From Chloroflexota bacterium (GTDB lineage Bacteria > Chloroflexota > Dehalococcoidia > UBA3495): a stretch of DNA of 12,068 nucleotides. The position numbers and the translations under genes are program-made. This document shows, in pieces, positions 1 to 7,136 of this stretch (position 1 is its first letter; every line of letters begins with the position of its first letter). The notes beneath the pieces are model-generated. The model did not search any database, was not told where the DNA came from, and saw nothing but the letters and a program-made list of their open reading frames with translations. The DNA lies in the NCBI GenBank assembly GCA_022563275.1, contig JADFNR010000107.1:1-12068 (forward strand), given 5' to 3'.

Positions 1-317
1 TCGACCACGCCGACCCGGCGGTCAAGGCCCAGCGCCGCGCGGCCATCGCGGGCACCGCTCTGGTGGGTCAGGCGGCCCAGGCCCGGGAAGCCCCCAACCA
101 CATAGTCGCGCCCCACCTGTGGAACGGCCTCTCCGAGGTCCGGGTCAACTGCGGCACCGCCATCGTCGGCACCCCCGAACAGGTCACCGACGTGCTCCTG
201 GACTACTGGAAGCTGGGCGTGGACGAGTTCATCCTCTCCGGCTTCCCCCACGTGGAAGAATGCCAACGCGTCGCCGCAGACGTGCTGCCGCTACTGCGGC
301 AGAAGATGGCGGCTTAA
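1..317 (+). CDS. LLM-class flavin-dependent monooxygenase, C-terminal part (5' end outside window)
   Basis: The reading frame is open from base 3 to the TAA at 315-317, giving 104 visible residues with no start, so the gene begins upstream of the window. The segment GTAIVGTPEQV followed by LGVDEFILSGFPHVEE and a final LPLL matches the C-terminal end of the luciferase-like (LLM) family, closest in my recognition to alkanesulfonate monooxygenase SsuD, whose end reads similarly (GTALVG..., FVLSGYPHLEEA). Such enzymes use FMNH2 and O2 to oxygenate small organic substrates in the cytoplasm. The flavin-binding and catalytic N-terminal part is not visible, so the substrate cannot be named. The last two bases of the stop codon coincide with the left end of an inverted-repeat element. 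The next gene is convergent. Family assignment is firm; sulfonate specificity is only a possibility. Confidence 0.85.
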   Translation, partial: DHADPAVKAQRRAAIAGTALVGQAAQAREAPNHIVAPHLWNGLSEVRVNCGTAIVGTPEQVTDVLLDYWKLGVDEFILSGFPHVEECQRVAADVLPLLRQKMAA

Positions 318-421
318 ATCCCCCCAACCCCCCTTTACGAAAGGTGGGCTTTGTCTTTTACGACTAATACTTTCTCGTCCGACCAACATCCCCCCTTTCT
401 AAAAGGGGGCTAGGGGGATTT
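316..421. repeat. MITE-like inverted-repeat element between convergent genes
   Basis: The ends are AAATCCCCC at 316-324 and its complement GGGGGATTT at 413-421. Similarity continues inward over about 33 bp per arm: left arm 316-348, right arm about 390-421. Each arm contains its own smaller hairpin of the form CCCCCTTT-loop-AAAGGGGG. The centre, about 349-389, is AT-richer and unique. The arrangement of long terminal inverted repeats, short length, no coding capacity and an intergenic position is that of a miniature mobile element or dispersed palindromic repeat. No clear target-site duplication is visible. Confidence 0.6.
391..409. terminator. Hairpin in right arm of the inverted repeat, possible bidirectional terminator
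   Basis: CCCCCTTT (391-398) pairs with AAAGGGGG (402-409) around a 3-nt loop. It lies between the ends of two convergent genes, where a shared terminator would be expected. Neither strand has a proper T-tract after the stem, so the role is inferred from position and stem strength only. Confidence 0.35.
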
Positions 422-448
422 CCGCACTCCGCAAAAGCCAATATCGAC

Positions 449-1864
449 CTACGAAACCTCCGGCCTCACCCCTGCCCACGGTTGCGCCTGCTCAAATGCT
501 GCGCTTGCTTGCAAAACCCTAGCTTCTGACCCTCGTGGCCCGATGATGTGCAGGCCGATTGGCATGCCGTCTTCCGAGTAGCCGCAGGGGACGCTGGCGG
601 CCGTCTGGCCGGTGATGTTGATCAGATAAGTGAAGGGCAGGAATCCCCAGAACGGCTCGACTTCCCTGCCTCCGATCACGCTGGGGCGCTGGCCGATGGG
701 GAAGGCCGGCACCGCCATGGTCGGCGAGAGCAGCAGGTCGAAGTCATCGAAGAATTCCTCCATCCGCCGGCCCAGCCGGTCGATCTCGTAGATCGCCCGG
801 GACATGTCGGCCCCGGTCACCTCCTGGCCGTGCAAGAGGGAGACCAGGCCGTAGTCCGAGAAGTCGTCCCGGTGCTCCTCCAACAGATGCCCGTAAGAGG
901 TGTAGGCCGCCGTGGCGAAGACGTCCCAGAACGCCTGGAACGGGTCCTCCAACTTCAGATTGGCGTCCTCGACGGTGGCGCCCATGCCGGCGAACAACTT
1001 GGCCGCCCGTTCCGTCACCTTGACGACGCCGGGATCGACGGCGGCGAAGCCGAAGTCGCTGCTCCAGGCCAGCCGCATCCCCTTGACCCCTGCGCCCAAG
1101 TCCGCGCTGAAGTCTGGAGCGGGTTCGCGTAAAGAAGTTACGTCCCTTGAGTCGGGCCCTGCCACCACCTGGAGCAGCAGGGCCGAGTCGGCCACCGTCC
1201 GGGTGAGGGGCCCAGATTGGGAGAAATGGTTCGCCGAAGGCCTTCCGTAGCCGCCGTAGCGTGGCACCCGGCCCTGGGTGGGTTTGATGCCGAAGACACC
1301 GCTGAAACTTGCCGGGATACGGATGGAGCCGCCGCCGTCGCTGCCGATGGACACCGTGCAAAGGCCCGCCGCCAAGGCTGACGCCGCGCCGCCGCTGGAG
1401 CCGCCTGGGGTGCGCTCGGTGTTCCAGGGGTTTCGGCAGGGTTCGCCCAGCTCGTTCTCGGTGGTGCCCGATTGGCCGAACTCAGGAGTGTTGGTCTTGC
1501 CCAAGATTATGGCCCCGGACGCCTTCACACGCTCGACTACGATGGAGTCCATGTCGGGGACCCGGTCCCGGAACACGGCCGACCCCACGGTGGTGGTCAC
1601 TCCCTTGGTCATCTCCAGGTCCTTGATGGAGATGGGAACGCCGTGCAGCGGCCCCAGGTCCGAACCCCGCTGCACCGCGTCATCGGCGGCGCGGGCGTCG
1701 GCCAGCGCTTGGTCCTGGCATAGAGTCAGGTAGGAGTGCAATCGAGGGTCCAACCGGTCGATGCGCTGGAGGAAGTTCTCGGTGGCCTCCAGGGACGATA
1801 TCTTCTTTTCGCGGATGCTATTCGACAATTCCACAGCAGACATGAAAGCCAATTCAGCGCTCAT
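449..1864 (-). CDS. Amidase (amidase signature family)
   Basis: A 471-residue protein, normal length for the amidase signature family (GatA and related hydrolases), which hydrolyses C-N amide bonds in the cytoplasm. The Ser-cisSer-Lys triad is complete: Lys81 in SIKDLEM, Ser156 in GGSSGGA, and nucleophile Ser180 in DGGGSIRIPA; the 24-residue spacing between the two serines equals that of fatty acid amide hydrolase. I chose ATG 1864 because GGGAGG lies 6 nt upstream; a second in-frame ATG at 1843 lacks such a site. The frame stays open far upstream, to about 2515, but that extension is antisense to the next gene and reads as low-complexity, His/Arg-rich shadow. No gatB or gatC is adjacent, so a tRNA amidotransferase role is not supported; a general amidase acting on small amides is more likely. 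Substrate unknown. Confidence 0.92.
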   Translation of the reverse strand: MSAELAFMSAVELSNSIREKKISSLEATENFLQRIDRLDPRLHSYLTLCQDQALADARAADDAVQRGSDLGPLHGVPISIKDLEMTKGVTTTVGSAVFRDRVPDMDSIVVERVKASGAIILGKTNTPEFGQSGTTENELGEPCRNPWNTERTPGGSSGGAASALAAGLCTVSIGSDGGGSIRIPASFSGVFGIKPTQGRVPRYGGYGRPSANHFSQSGPLTRTVADSALLLQVVAGPDSRDVTSLREPAPDFSADLGAGVKGMRLAWSSDFGFAAVDPGVVKVTERAAKLFAGMGATVEDANLKLEDPFQAFWDVFATAAYTSYGHLLEEHRDDFSDYGLVSLLHGQEVTGADMSRAIYEIDRLGRRMEEFFDDFDLLLSPTMAVPAFPIGQRPSVIGGREVEPFWGFLPFTYLINITGQTAASVPCGYSEDGMPIGLHIIGPRGSEARVLQASAAFEQAQPWAGVRPEVS

Positions 1865-1881
1865 CCCAGCCCTCCCAGTGC

Positions 1882-1887
1882 TATAAT
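1882..1887 (+). promoter_or_regulatory. Candidate -10 box for the AcoX-like gene
   Basis: The plus strand reads TATAAT here, 142 nt before the downstream start. No good -35 was found. If both this box and the minus-strand box at 1943-1948 work, the two transcripts overlap over about 40 nt. Confidence 0.22.
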
Positions 1888-1942
1888 CGGGCCTGCTCAG
1901 CGACCGGCCTGACGGCTTGGTACCTGGCCGCTGAATGGCGCA

Positions 1943-1948
1943 ATTATA
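1943..1948 (-). promoter_or_regulatory. Candidate -10 box for the amidase gene
   Basis: The minus strand reads TATAAT here, about 79 nt upstream of the amidase start. I could not find a convincing -35 at 16-18 nt spacing, so this is a weak call. Confidence 0.3.
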
Positions 1949-2016
1949 ACGGCGCGGGCATCGGCGCACCACTGAATCACGCTGGACCCGCGGCGGCGCT
2001 TCCCATATATCGGACT

Positions 2017-2023
2017 GAGGTGA
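2017..2023 (+). promoter_or_regulatory. Shine-Dalgarno site fixing a TTG start
   Basis: GAGGTGA ends 6 nt before TTG 2030. It supports that TTG over the in-frame ATG at 2045, whose upstream sequence is weaker. Confidence 0.6.
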
Positions 2024-2029
2024 CACCAT

Positions 2030-3043
2030 TTGGGACTGGTAGGAATGATCGCAAATCCGGCCGCCAGCAAGGACATCCGCCGGCTGGTTGCCCAGGGCCG
2101 GGTGGTGCCCGACTGGGAGAAGGTGAACACCGTCCGCCGGGTGATGCTGGGACTCCAATCGGTGGGCGTTAAACGTGTTTTGGCCATGCCCGATAGCTCC
2201 AACCTGGTGCGGCGAGCCTCCGACGACCCCAACCTTTCCATCAGCCTGGAATTCTTGGACATGCCGTCCTTCAATTCTGAAGGAGACACGGTGCGGGCCG
2301 CGGCGTTGATGGCGGAGCAGGGCGTCGATTGCCTGGTCACCCTGGGCGGAGACGGGACCAACCGGGCGGCGGTGGTCGGTTGCCGGAATCTCCCGATGGT
2401 GGCGATCTCCACCGGCACCAACAACGTGTTTCCCGCCATGGTGGAGGGCACCCTGGCCGGCCTGGCGGCGGGAATGGTGGCTGAAGGCAAGCTGGACCTC
2501 TCCGAGGTTTCCCAATCCAGCAAGATCATGAACGTCTACGTGGACGGCGAACTGCGGGACATAGCGCTGATCGACGTGGCCCTCTCCAAGGAGCGGTTCG
2601 TAGCCACCAGGGCCATCTGGGATATCGACACCCTTTTTGAAGTCTTTCTCACCAGGGCCGAGCCGGCGTCCATCGGGCTCTCTTCCATCGGCGCGCGGTT
2701 GGCGGCGGTCTCCCTGGCTGATGAGGGCGGGCTGCGCTACAGCATCGCCGGCCCCGAAGAGGAAGCGTCGGCTGGAAGCTGTACTGTGCTTGCCCCCATC
2801 GCTCCGGGCGTGGTCCCGGCGGTGGTTATTTCCTCATGGCAGCGCATGGCGGATGGCGAGCGATTGGCCGTCGAGAAGCGGGACTGCATGGTGGCGCTGG
2901 ACGGCGAACGGGCTTTTTCGGTAACCCGCTCCCAGCAATTGGAAGTGGAGGTCATCCGGGACGGCCCTCCGGTTGTCGACGTTGATCTGGCCTTAAAGAT
3001 CGCCTCCAGCCAGGGATTATTCAACCTGGCGCCGGGGAACTAG
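2030..3043 (+). CDS. ATP-NAD kinase-like protein, AcoX family
   Basis: A 337-residue soluble protein with the NAD-kinase/diacylglycerol-kinase-like fold signature. The N-terminus (GLVGMIANPAAS) is the first strand and turn, GGDGTNR (residues 106-112) is the nucleotide-binding GGDGT motif, and STGTNNVFP (128-136) is the following conserved turn. Together these resemble the AcoX/COG3199 group of predicted ATP-NAD kinases more than housekeeping NAD kinase. AcoX proteins were named from acetoin-catabolism clusters, but their reaction is not settled; no acetoin dehydrogenase genes are visible here. The TTG start is chosen for the Shine-Dalgarno match at 2017-2023. A permease gene follows after 8 nt in the same direction, so the two are almost certainly cotranscribed. 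The nucleotide-binding fold is confident; phosphorylation of NAD(H) is only inferred. Confidence 0.85.
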   Translation: MGLVGMIANPAASKDIRRLVAQGRVVPDWEKVNTVRRVMLGLQSVGVKRVLAMPDSSNLVRRASDDPNLSISLEFLDMPSFNSEGDTVRAAALMAEQGVDCLVTLGGDGTNRAAVVGCRNLPMVAISTGTNNVFPAMVEGTLAGLAAGMVAEGKLDLSEVSQSSKIMNVYVDGELRDIALIDVALSKERFVATRAIWDIDTLFEVFLTRAEPASIGLSSIGARLAAVSLADEGGLRYSIAGPEEEASAGSCTVLAPIAPGVVPAVVISSWQRMADGERLAVEKRDCMVALDGERAFSVTRSQQLEVEVIRDGPPVVDVDLALKIASSQGLFNLAPGN

Positions 3044-3051
3044 CCCCCGCT

Positions 3052-3792
3052 TTGCTAACCGGCCTAGAACTTTTCCTCAGCATCCTGATAGTCCTCGCCG
3101 CCTCCACGGTCATCGGGACCGTCGGCTTCGGCTTTGGGCTGGTCGCGGTGCCGGTGCTCCTGCTGTACCTGGAACCTCAGCAGACAGTGGTGGTGTCGAA
3201 TAGCCTGATCGGGATCATGATGGCCATGGTATTGGTCCGGACCTGGCGCCACTTGAACCTACGGGCCAGCATCGGCCTGGTGCTGGGCGGGGTGGCCGCC
3301 GCGCCCATCGGCGTCCTGGCGTTGAACTCGGCCAGTCCCGGTGTCTTGCGGATAACCATCGCCATCGTGATTATCTTCCTGGCCCTGCACATCCTATCCA
3401 ACGTCCAACTGCCGTTCGCCCGGCGCCGGCCCGCCGGCCCGGTATTCGGATTTTTGACATCATTGGCGGTGACGACCATCGGGATCGGCGGCCCCCTGGG
3501 AGCCATCTACGCCATCGCCCAGGGTTGGAAGGCGGAGTCGGTTCGAGCAGTGTTGGCGCTGTTCTTCTTGACGTCGGACATAGTGGCCTTCGGACTCTAT
3601 GCCGCCACTGGACTTGTGGGCCAGGACACACTGGCCAATATCGGAGTCCTGACTCCTGTCCTGCTCATCGGATTTGGTCTGTCCACGGTGCTGGTGAACC
3701 GGATCAACGAGAGAATCTTTCGCTACGCGGTGGTTGCGGTGATCGTGGTTGCCGGGAGCGTGATACTGGTCCGTGAGTTTACCGGTGTTTGA
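3052..3792 (+). CDS. TauE/SafE-family anion permease
   Basis: A 246-residue, strongly hydrophobic inner-membrane protein. Hydrophobic stretches at about residues 7-24, 28-42, 45-62, 72-92, 98-115, 130-155, 162-182 and 190-240 suggest the usual two-fold repeated 7-8 helix topology. The N-terminal helix with GTVGFGFGLVAVPVL and the second-half counterpart TTIGIGGPLGAIYAI are the glycine-rich repeats typical of TauE/SafE (DUF81) transporters, which export sulfite or sulfoacetate in characterised cases and other small anions elsewhere. The start is uncertain: TTG 3052 is the first reasonable codon, with no strong Shine-Dalgarno sequence, and translation may be coupled to the upstream gene, which ends 8 nt earlier. 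The SsuD-like gene at the left edge would produce sulfite if it is a sulfonate monooxygenase, but that link is speculative. Confidence 0.85.
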   Translation: MLTGLELFLSILIVLAASTVIGTVGFGFGLVAVPVLLLYLEPQQTVVVSNSLIGIMMAMVLVRTWRHLNLRASIGLVLGGVAAAPIGVLALNSASPGVLRITIAIVIIFLALHILSNVQLPFARRRPAGPVFGFLTSLAVTTIGIGGPLGAIYAIAQGWKAESVRAVLALFFLTSDIVAFGLYAATGLVGQDTLANIGVLTPVLLIGFGLSTVLVNRINERIFRYAVVAVIVVAGSVILVREFTGV

Positions 3793-3833
3793 GGGAACTA
3801 CCAGTCATTTCAGCCTGCACCGGAATGGCGAAG

Positions 3834-3863
3834 GGGGTCGCCAGCATTTTTTGGCGGCGCCCC
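3834..3863. terminator. Weak hairpin between convergent genes, possible terminator
   Basis: CGCCA (3839-3843) pairs with TGGCG (3852-3856), and an outer GGGG/CCCC pairing is possible with a bulge. A run of six T sits in the loop rather than after the stem, so this is not a canonical intrinsic terminator. The position, after the permease and facing the thioredoxin reductase end, is right for one. Confidence 0.35.
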
Positions 3864-3875
3864 GTTACATGTAAC
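3864..3875. repeat. Perfect 12-bp palindrome GTTACATGTAAC
   Basis: A perfect self-complementary 12-mer 13 nt from the 3' end of the reductase gene. It resembles a protein-binding operator half-site pair but lies between two gene ends, so no regulatory role follows from position. Confidence 0.5.
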
Positions 3876-3888
3876 CCAACGAATCAGG

Positions 3889-4809
3889 TTAGATGTTTAA
3901 GTCGTGAAAAGCCGAAAGGGCGGCGGTGATGCCGTCTCCCACGGCGGCGCCAAGTTGGCGCGTGGACTCGGCCCGAGCGTCGCCGCAGGCGTAGACACGA
4001 GGTATGACGGTCCTCATGTTGATATCGATGCAGATATGGCCGCCGGAGTCCAGTTCCAACAGGTCCTTGATGTAGCCGGTGTTGGGATGGAAGCCAACGT
4101 AGATGAAGGCGGCGGCCATGGGGTACTCGTAGACCTCGCCCGTCTTGAGGTTCTTGACCAGGGCGCGGTCCAAGGTCTCCTCGCCCCTGAACTCCTCAAC
4201 CACGTGACTCCAAAGGAACTTGACCTTGTCGTTTTTGAAGGCGCGCTCCTGAAGGACCTTGGTGGCCCGAAGCTCGTCCCGCCGGTGGATGAAGGTCACC
4301 GAGTTTACGATCCCGCTCAAATAATGGCCCTCGTCCAAGGCGGAGTCGCCGCCGCCCACCACCACCACGTCCTGCCCGCGGAAGAAGTTGCCGTCGCAGA
4401 CCGCGCAGTATGACACGCCCCGGCCGGCGAGCGCGTCTTCACCGGAGACGCCAAGTTTGTTGTGGGAGCCGCCGGTGGCGATGATTATGGCCTTGGCGGT
4501 GAAATCTTTGTCGTCGGTATGGATCGTTTTGACCGGCTGTTCAATGTTCTCGATCCCCAACACTTCGGTGTATTCTGTTTCGGCGCCGAAGCGGGCGGTC
4601 TGTTGGTCCATCCTCGCGGCCAGTTCCTGGCCATTGACGCCCTCGGGAAAGCCGGGATAGTTGTCGATCTCGTCGGTGATCAGCAGTTGGCCGCCAGGGC
4701 CCAATTGTTCTAGTAGCAGCGTCTTCAGCATCGCCCTGGTGGTGTAGAGGCCGGCCGCCAAGCCCGCGGCGCCGGCCCCCAGAATAATTACGTCGTAATC
4801 TGCTTCCAT
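3889..4809 (-). CDS. trxB: Thioredoxin reductase (NADPH, FAD-dependent)
   Basis: A 306-residue protein of the usual low-molecular-weight bacterial thioredoxin reductase length. It passes electrons from NADPH through FAD to a redox-active disulfide and on to thioredoxin. Visible signatures are the FAD Rossmann motif GAGAAG (residues 11-16), GPGGQL (37-42), the active-site pair CAVC (135-138), the NADPH-binding GGGDSA (152-157) with HRRDELRA (175-182), and the C-terminal VYACGDA. HRRxxxR argues for NADPH rather than NADH. ATG 4809 is the start; AGGAGA lies upstream at somewhat long spacing (about 13 nt), and the frame further upstream has no family similarity. The epimerase gene ends 49 nt upstream on the same strand, so readthrough is likely. 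No thioredoxin gene is in the window. Confidence 0.95.
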   Translation of the reverse strand: MEADYDVIILGAGAAGLAAGLYTTRAMLKTLLLEQLGPGGQLLITDEIDNYPGFPEGVNGQELAARMDQQTARFGAETEYTEVLGIENIEQPVKTIHTDDKDFTAKAIIIATGGSHNKLGVSGEDALAGRGVSYCAVCDGNFFRGQDVVVVGGGDSALDEGHYLSGIVNSVTFIHRRDELRATKVLQERAFKNDKVKFLWSHVVEEFRGEETLDRALVKNLKTGEVYEYPMAAAFIYVGFHPNTGYIKDLLELDSGGHICIDINMRTVIPRVYACGDARAESTRQLGAAVGDGITAALSAFHDLNI

Positions 4810-4858
4810 GCTTGCCGTATCTTCTCCTAATTGTCTGTCGGGGACGCTTGAATCGGCC

Positions 4859-5821
4859 TTAGCCGGCGGAAGGCACGCCACCGGCCGAGTTCATGGAACC
4901 TTTGAAATAATCCACCGTCATCTGAAGCCCATCTTCCAGACCGATCTTTGGCGCCCAGCCAAGCTCCTTAGCCGCCCGGGACCAGTCCAAAGATATCCGG
5001 TAGACCTCGCCGGTCCTCTGGGGCGCATGTAGTGGGCCCCACTTATAACCTGTGATGCCTCGGAGCAACTCAAAGATTCGGTTGACGCTGGTCGCTTCTC
5101 CGGAGGCGATGTTCATAGTCTTGCCGTCGCCGCGGTCGATGGCGGCTATGTTGGCGTCGATCACGTCGAACACCGAGATGAAGTCCCGTTCCTGGGCGCC
5201 GTCCCCAAAGATCTGAGGTTGCTTCCCTTCCAACATGGCGCGGGTGAAGATGGCGATCACCCCCGCCTCTCCATGGGGGTCCTGCCGGGGACCGAAGACG
5301 TTGCCGTAACGCAGCGAAGTGAACCTCAACCGGTACAGCCGGTAATAGAAGTCCAGGTATTGTTCGGCCACCCACTTGGACATCCCATAGGGCGAGACCG
5401 GGGCCAAGGGCGCGTCGTCGGCACAGGGGATGGTCTCCGGGTCGCCGTACAGCGCTCCGCCGGTGCAAGAGTAGATGATCTTCTCAACACCGACCCGGCG
5501 AGAAGCTTCAAGAACTCGCAGGGTGCCCAGCACGTTGGCGTTGGCGTCTCCGATGGGGTCCTTGGTCGACTGGGTCACGCTGGTCTGGGCCGCCATGTGA
5601 AACACCAGGTCCGGCTGTTCCCGCTGGATGATCTCGCCCATGGCCGGCTGGCTGATGTCGGTGTGGTGGAAGGACGCTCCGGAGTTGAGGTTCTTGATCT
5701 TGCCCGAACTAAGGTCGTCCATCACGACGACTTTGTATTCCAATTCCAGCAGGCGGTCCACCATGTGGGAGCCGATGAATCCCGCGCCGCCGGTTACCAG
5801 AGCCGTTCTCCTGTTTGCCAT
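4859..5821 (-). CDS. NAD-dependent sugar epimerase/dehydratase (extended SDR, GalE-like)
   Basis: A 320-residue extended short-chain dehydrogenase. It has the NAD-binding GGAGFIG motif (residues 11-17), an acidic residue after the second strand (MDDLSSG), HMAAQ (75-79), the substrate-side SCTGGALYG stretch, and the catalytic Tyr145-x-x-x-Lys149 pair in YGMSKW. RYGNVFGPRQ and FGDGAQERDFISVFDV are typical of UDP-glucose 4-epimerases and related nucleotide-sugar enzymes. It likely epimerises a UDP-hexose for cell-envelope or exopolysaccharide use, but a 4,6-dehydratase or other NDP-sugar role cannot be excluded. I chose ATG 5821, with AGAGG a few nucleotides upstream, over an in-frame ATG at 5842 that has no ribosome site. 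It probably heads a transcript with the reductase gene. Confidence 0.9.
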   Translation of the reverse strand: MANRRTALVTGGAGFIGSHMVDRLLELEYKVVVMDDLSSGKIKNLNSGASFHHTDISQPAMGEIIQREQPDLVFHMAAQTSVTQSTKDPIGDANANVLGTLRVLEASRRVGVEKIIYSCTGGALYGDPETIPCADDAPLAPVSPYGMSKWVAEQYLDFYYRLYRLRFTSLRYGNVFGPRQDPHGEAGVIAIFTRAMLEGKQPQIFGDGAQERDFISVFDVIDANIAAIDRGDGKTMNIASGEATSVNRIFELLRGITGYKWGPLHAPQRTGEVYRISLDWSRAAKELGWAPKIGLEDGLQMTVDYFKGSMNSAGGVPSAG

Positions 5822-6082
5822 CCGCACCTCTTGAGGCTGCATAACAGTGGCTGGCGGTTACATTAAATACGAAATCCGCCGCCTCAGTATGATAAACCCA
5901 TGGGGTTGGCAGTTCAACGCCGCCGCCGTTGCACGTGGCCCGGTATGCGCTGGCCGTTCACCCGGCCCGTCGATGGAGCCCCGCCTCGATCTGTGTTACA
6001 GTTTTTGCGCCTGCACACAGGCACGCATAAAGCGACCAAGAAAAGCATCAATAAAGAGAAGTCAACTTGAGGAGGCCGGAAC

Positions 6083-6979
6083 ATGGCCGAACAGATTGGA
6101 TTCATCGGACTGGGAATCATGGGGAAGCCCATGGCCCGCAACCTGCTCAAGGCGGGATACTCCCTGATTGTCTACGATATCGTTGGGAGCAATCAGGAAG
6201 CGGTGGTCACCGATGGGGCCAAGGGCGCTTCCTCCAGTAAAGAGGTGGCCGCCGCCAGCGGCACCATCATCACCATGCTCCCGGACTCGGCTGATTCCGA
6301 GAAGGTCATCTTGGGCGCCGATGGGGTGTTGGAAGGGGCCAAGTCCGGTTCGGTGATCATCGACATGAGTTCCATCGCCCCGTTGGTCTCCCAACGCATC
6401 GCCGCCGCCTGCGCCGAGCAGGGCGTGGAGATGCTGGATGCCCCGGTCAGCGGGGGCGAGCCCGGCGCGGTTGCCGGAACCCTGGCCGTCATGGTCGGAG
6501 GCAAACAGGAGATATTCGACAAGAGCTTGGACCTGATGCAGGTCATGGGTGGCAACGTGGTCCTCACCGGAGACATCGGGGCCGGCGGAGTCACCAAGCT
6601 GGCCAACCAGATCATCGTGGCGGCCAACATCGAGGCCCTGAGCGAGGCCCTGGTGCTCTCCCAAAAGGCCGGCGTGGACCCGGAGAGGGTTATCAACGCC
6701 ATCCGCGGCGGCCTGGCGGGCAGCGCGGTCATGGAGGCCAAAGCCCCAATGATGCTGAGCCGAAACTTCCAGGCCGGCTTCCGCATCCGGCTGCACCAGA
6801 AGGACCTGAGGAACGTACTGCAGACCGCTCAGGAGTTGAATATACCGCTGCCAGTGACGTCGCTGTTGCAGCAGATGTTGGGCGCTTTGGTGAACGACGG
6901 AGAGGCCGAATCAGACCACTCGGCCATCCTGAAGTTCGTGGAGGGACTGTCCAAGGTCGAAGTAAAGGCCGGCGGGTAA
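6083..6979 (+). CDS. garR: 2-hydroxy-3-oxopropionate (tartronate semialdehyde) reductase-like dehydrogenase
   Basis: A 298-residue beta-hydroxyacid dehydrogenase. Motifs run in family order: the dinucleotide-binding GLGIMG (residues 9-14), the substrate-binding DAPVSGGEPGA (119-129), and catalytic Lys172 with Asn175 in GGVTKLANQ. The second half resembles enterobacterial GarR unusually closely (AIRGGLAGS, AKAPMM, RNFQAGFRI, DHSAI), which favours tartronate semialdehyde to D-glycerate reduction over 3-hydroxyisobutyrate oxidation. That step belongs to glyoxylate, glycolate and glucarate use. No glyoxylate carboligase or hydroxypyruvate isomerase is adjacent. The start is clear: GAGGAGG at 6069-6075 lies 7 nt before ATG. 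The 5' leader contains a small hairpin (6009-6022). The gene is divergent from the epimerase. Family is near certain; exact substrate is probable. Confidence 0.9.
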   Translation: MAEQIGFIGLGIMGKPMARNLLKAGYSLIVYDIVGSNQEAVVTDGAKGASSSKEVAAASGTIITMLPDSADSEKVILGADGVLEGAKSGSVIIDMSSIAPLVSQRIAAACAEQGVEMLDAPVSGGEPGAVAGTLAVMVGGKQEIFDKSLDLMQVMGGNVVLTGDIGAGGVTKLANQIIVAANIEALSEALVLSQKAGVDPERVINAIRGGLAGSAVMEAKAPMMLSRNFQAGFRIRLHQKDLRNVLQTAQELNIPLPVTSLLQQMLGALVNDGEAESDHSAILKFVEGLSKVEVKAGG

Positions 6980-7038
6980 CTGGCATATCCGCAGCGCCGG
7001 ACGCGAAATCACCTCTCCATCGCAAGGGGGAGGGTTAG

Positions 7039-7085
7039 GTCCCCCGATATATCGGGGAGGACGCTCGATCGAATCGGCGCTCGAC
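7039..7085 (+). repeat. 47-bp intergenic repeat, copy A
   Basis: It matches 7345-7391 with only 2 mismatches in 47 bases. It contains a perfect 16-bp palindrome, CCCCGATATATCGGGG (7042-7057); in the other copy the two central bases no longer pair. Confidence 0.8.
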
Positions 7086-7136
7086 GTGGCCGGAGGTGGG
7101 GGCAACGTTCCTGATAGACCAAGTTTGTCGCGGAGA

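Noticed and set aside
1865..2515. The amidase frame stays open upstream and could give a 688-residue protein.
   Set aside because: The added 217 residues are antisense to the AcoX-like gene, are His/Arg/Gly-rich with no family similarity, and a good ribosome site sits right before ATG 1864.
1..3792. A sulfonate-degradation operon (SsuD-like monooxygenase plus TauE-like permease).
   Set aside because: The two genes are separated by a convergent amidase and lie on different transcripts, and the monooxygenase's catalytic part is outside the window, so a joint pathway cannot be claimed.
5219..5866. A 215-codon plus-strand frame opposite the epimerase gene.
   Set aside because: The complementary strand carries the full NAD-binding and YxxxK motifs of a real enzyme; the plus frame is its shadow, biased by high GC.
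5843..6082. Possible small RNA or tRNA in the spacer, because of a short GC stem at 6009-6022.
   Set aside because: The stem is only 5 bp, no cloverleaf or terminator can be drawn around it, and it fits an ordinary 5' leader.
5914..6150. Minus-strand frame in the divergent spacer before the garR-like gene.
   Set aside because: It overlaps the well-supported start and ribosome site of the plus-strand gene and has no similarity to any family I recognise.
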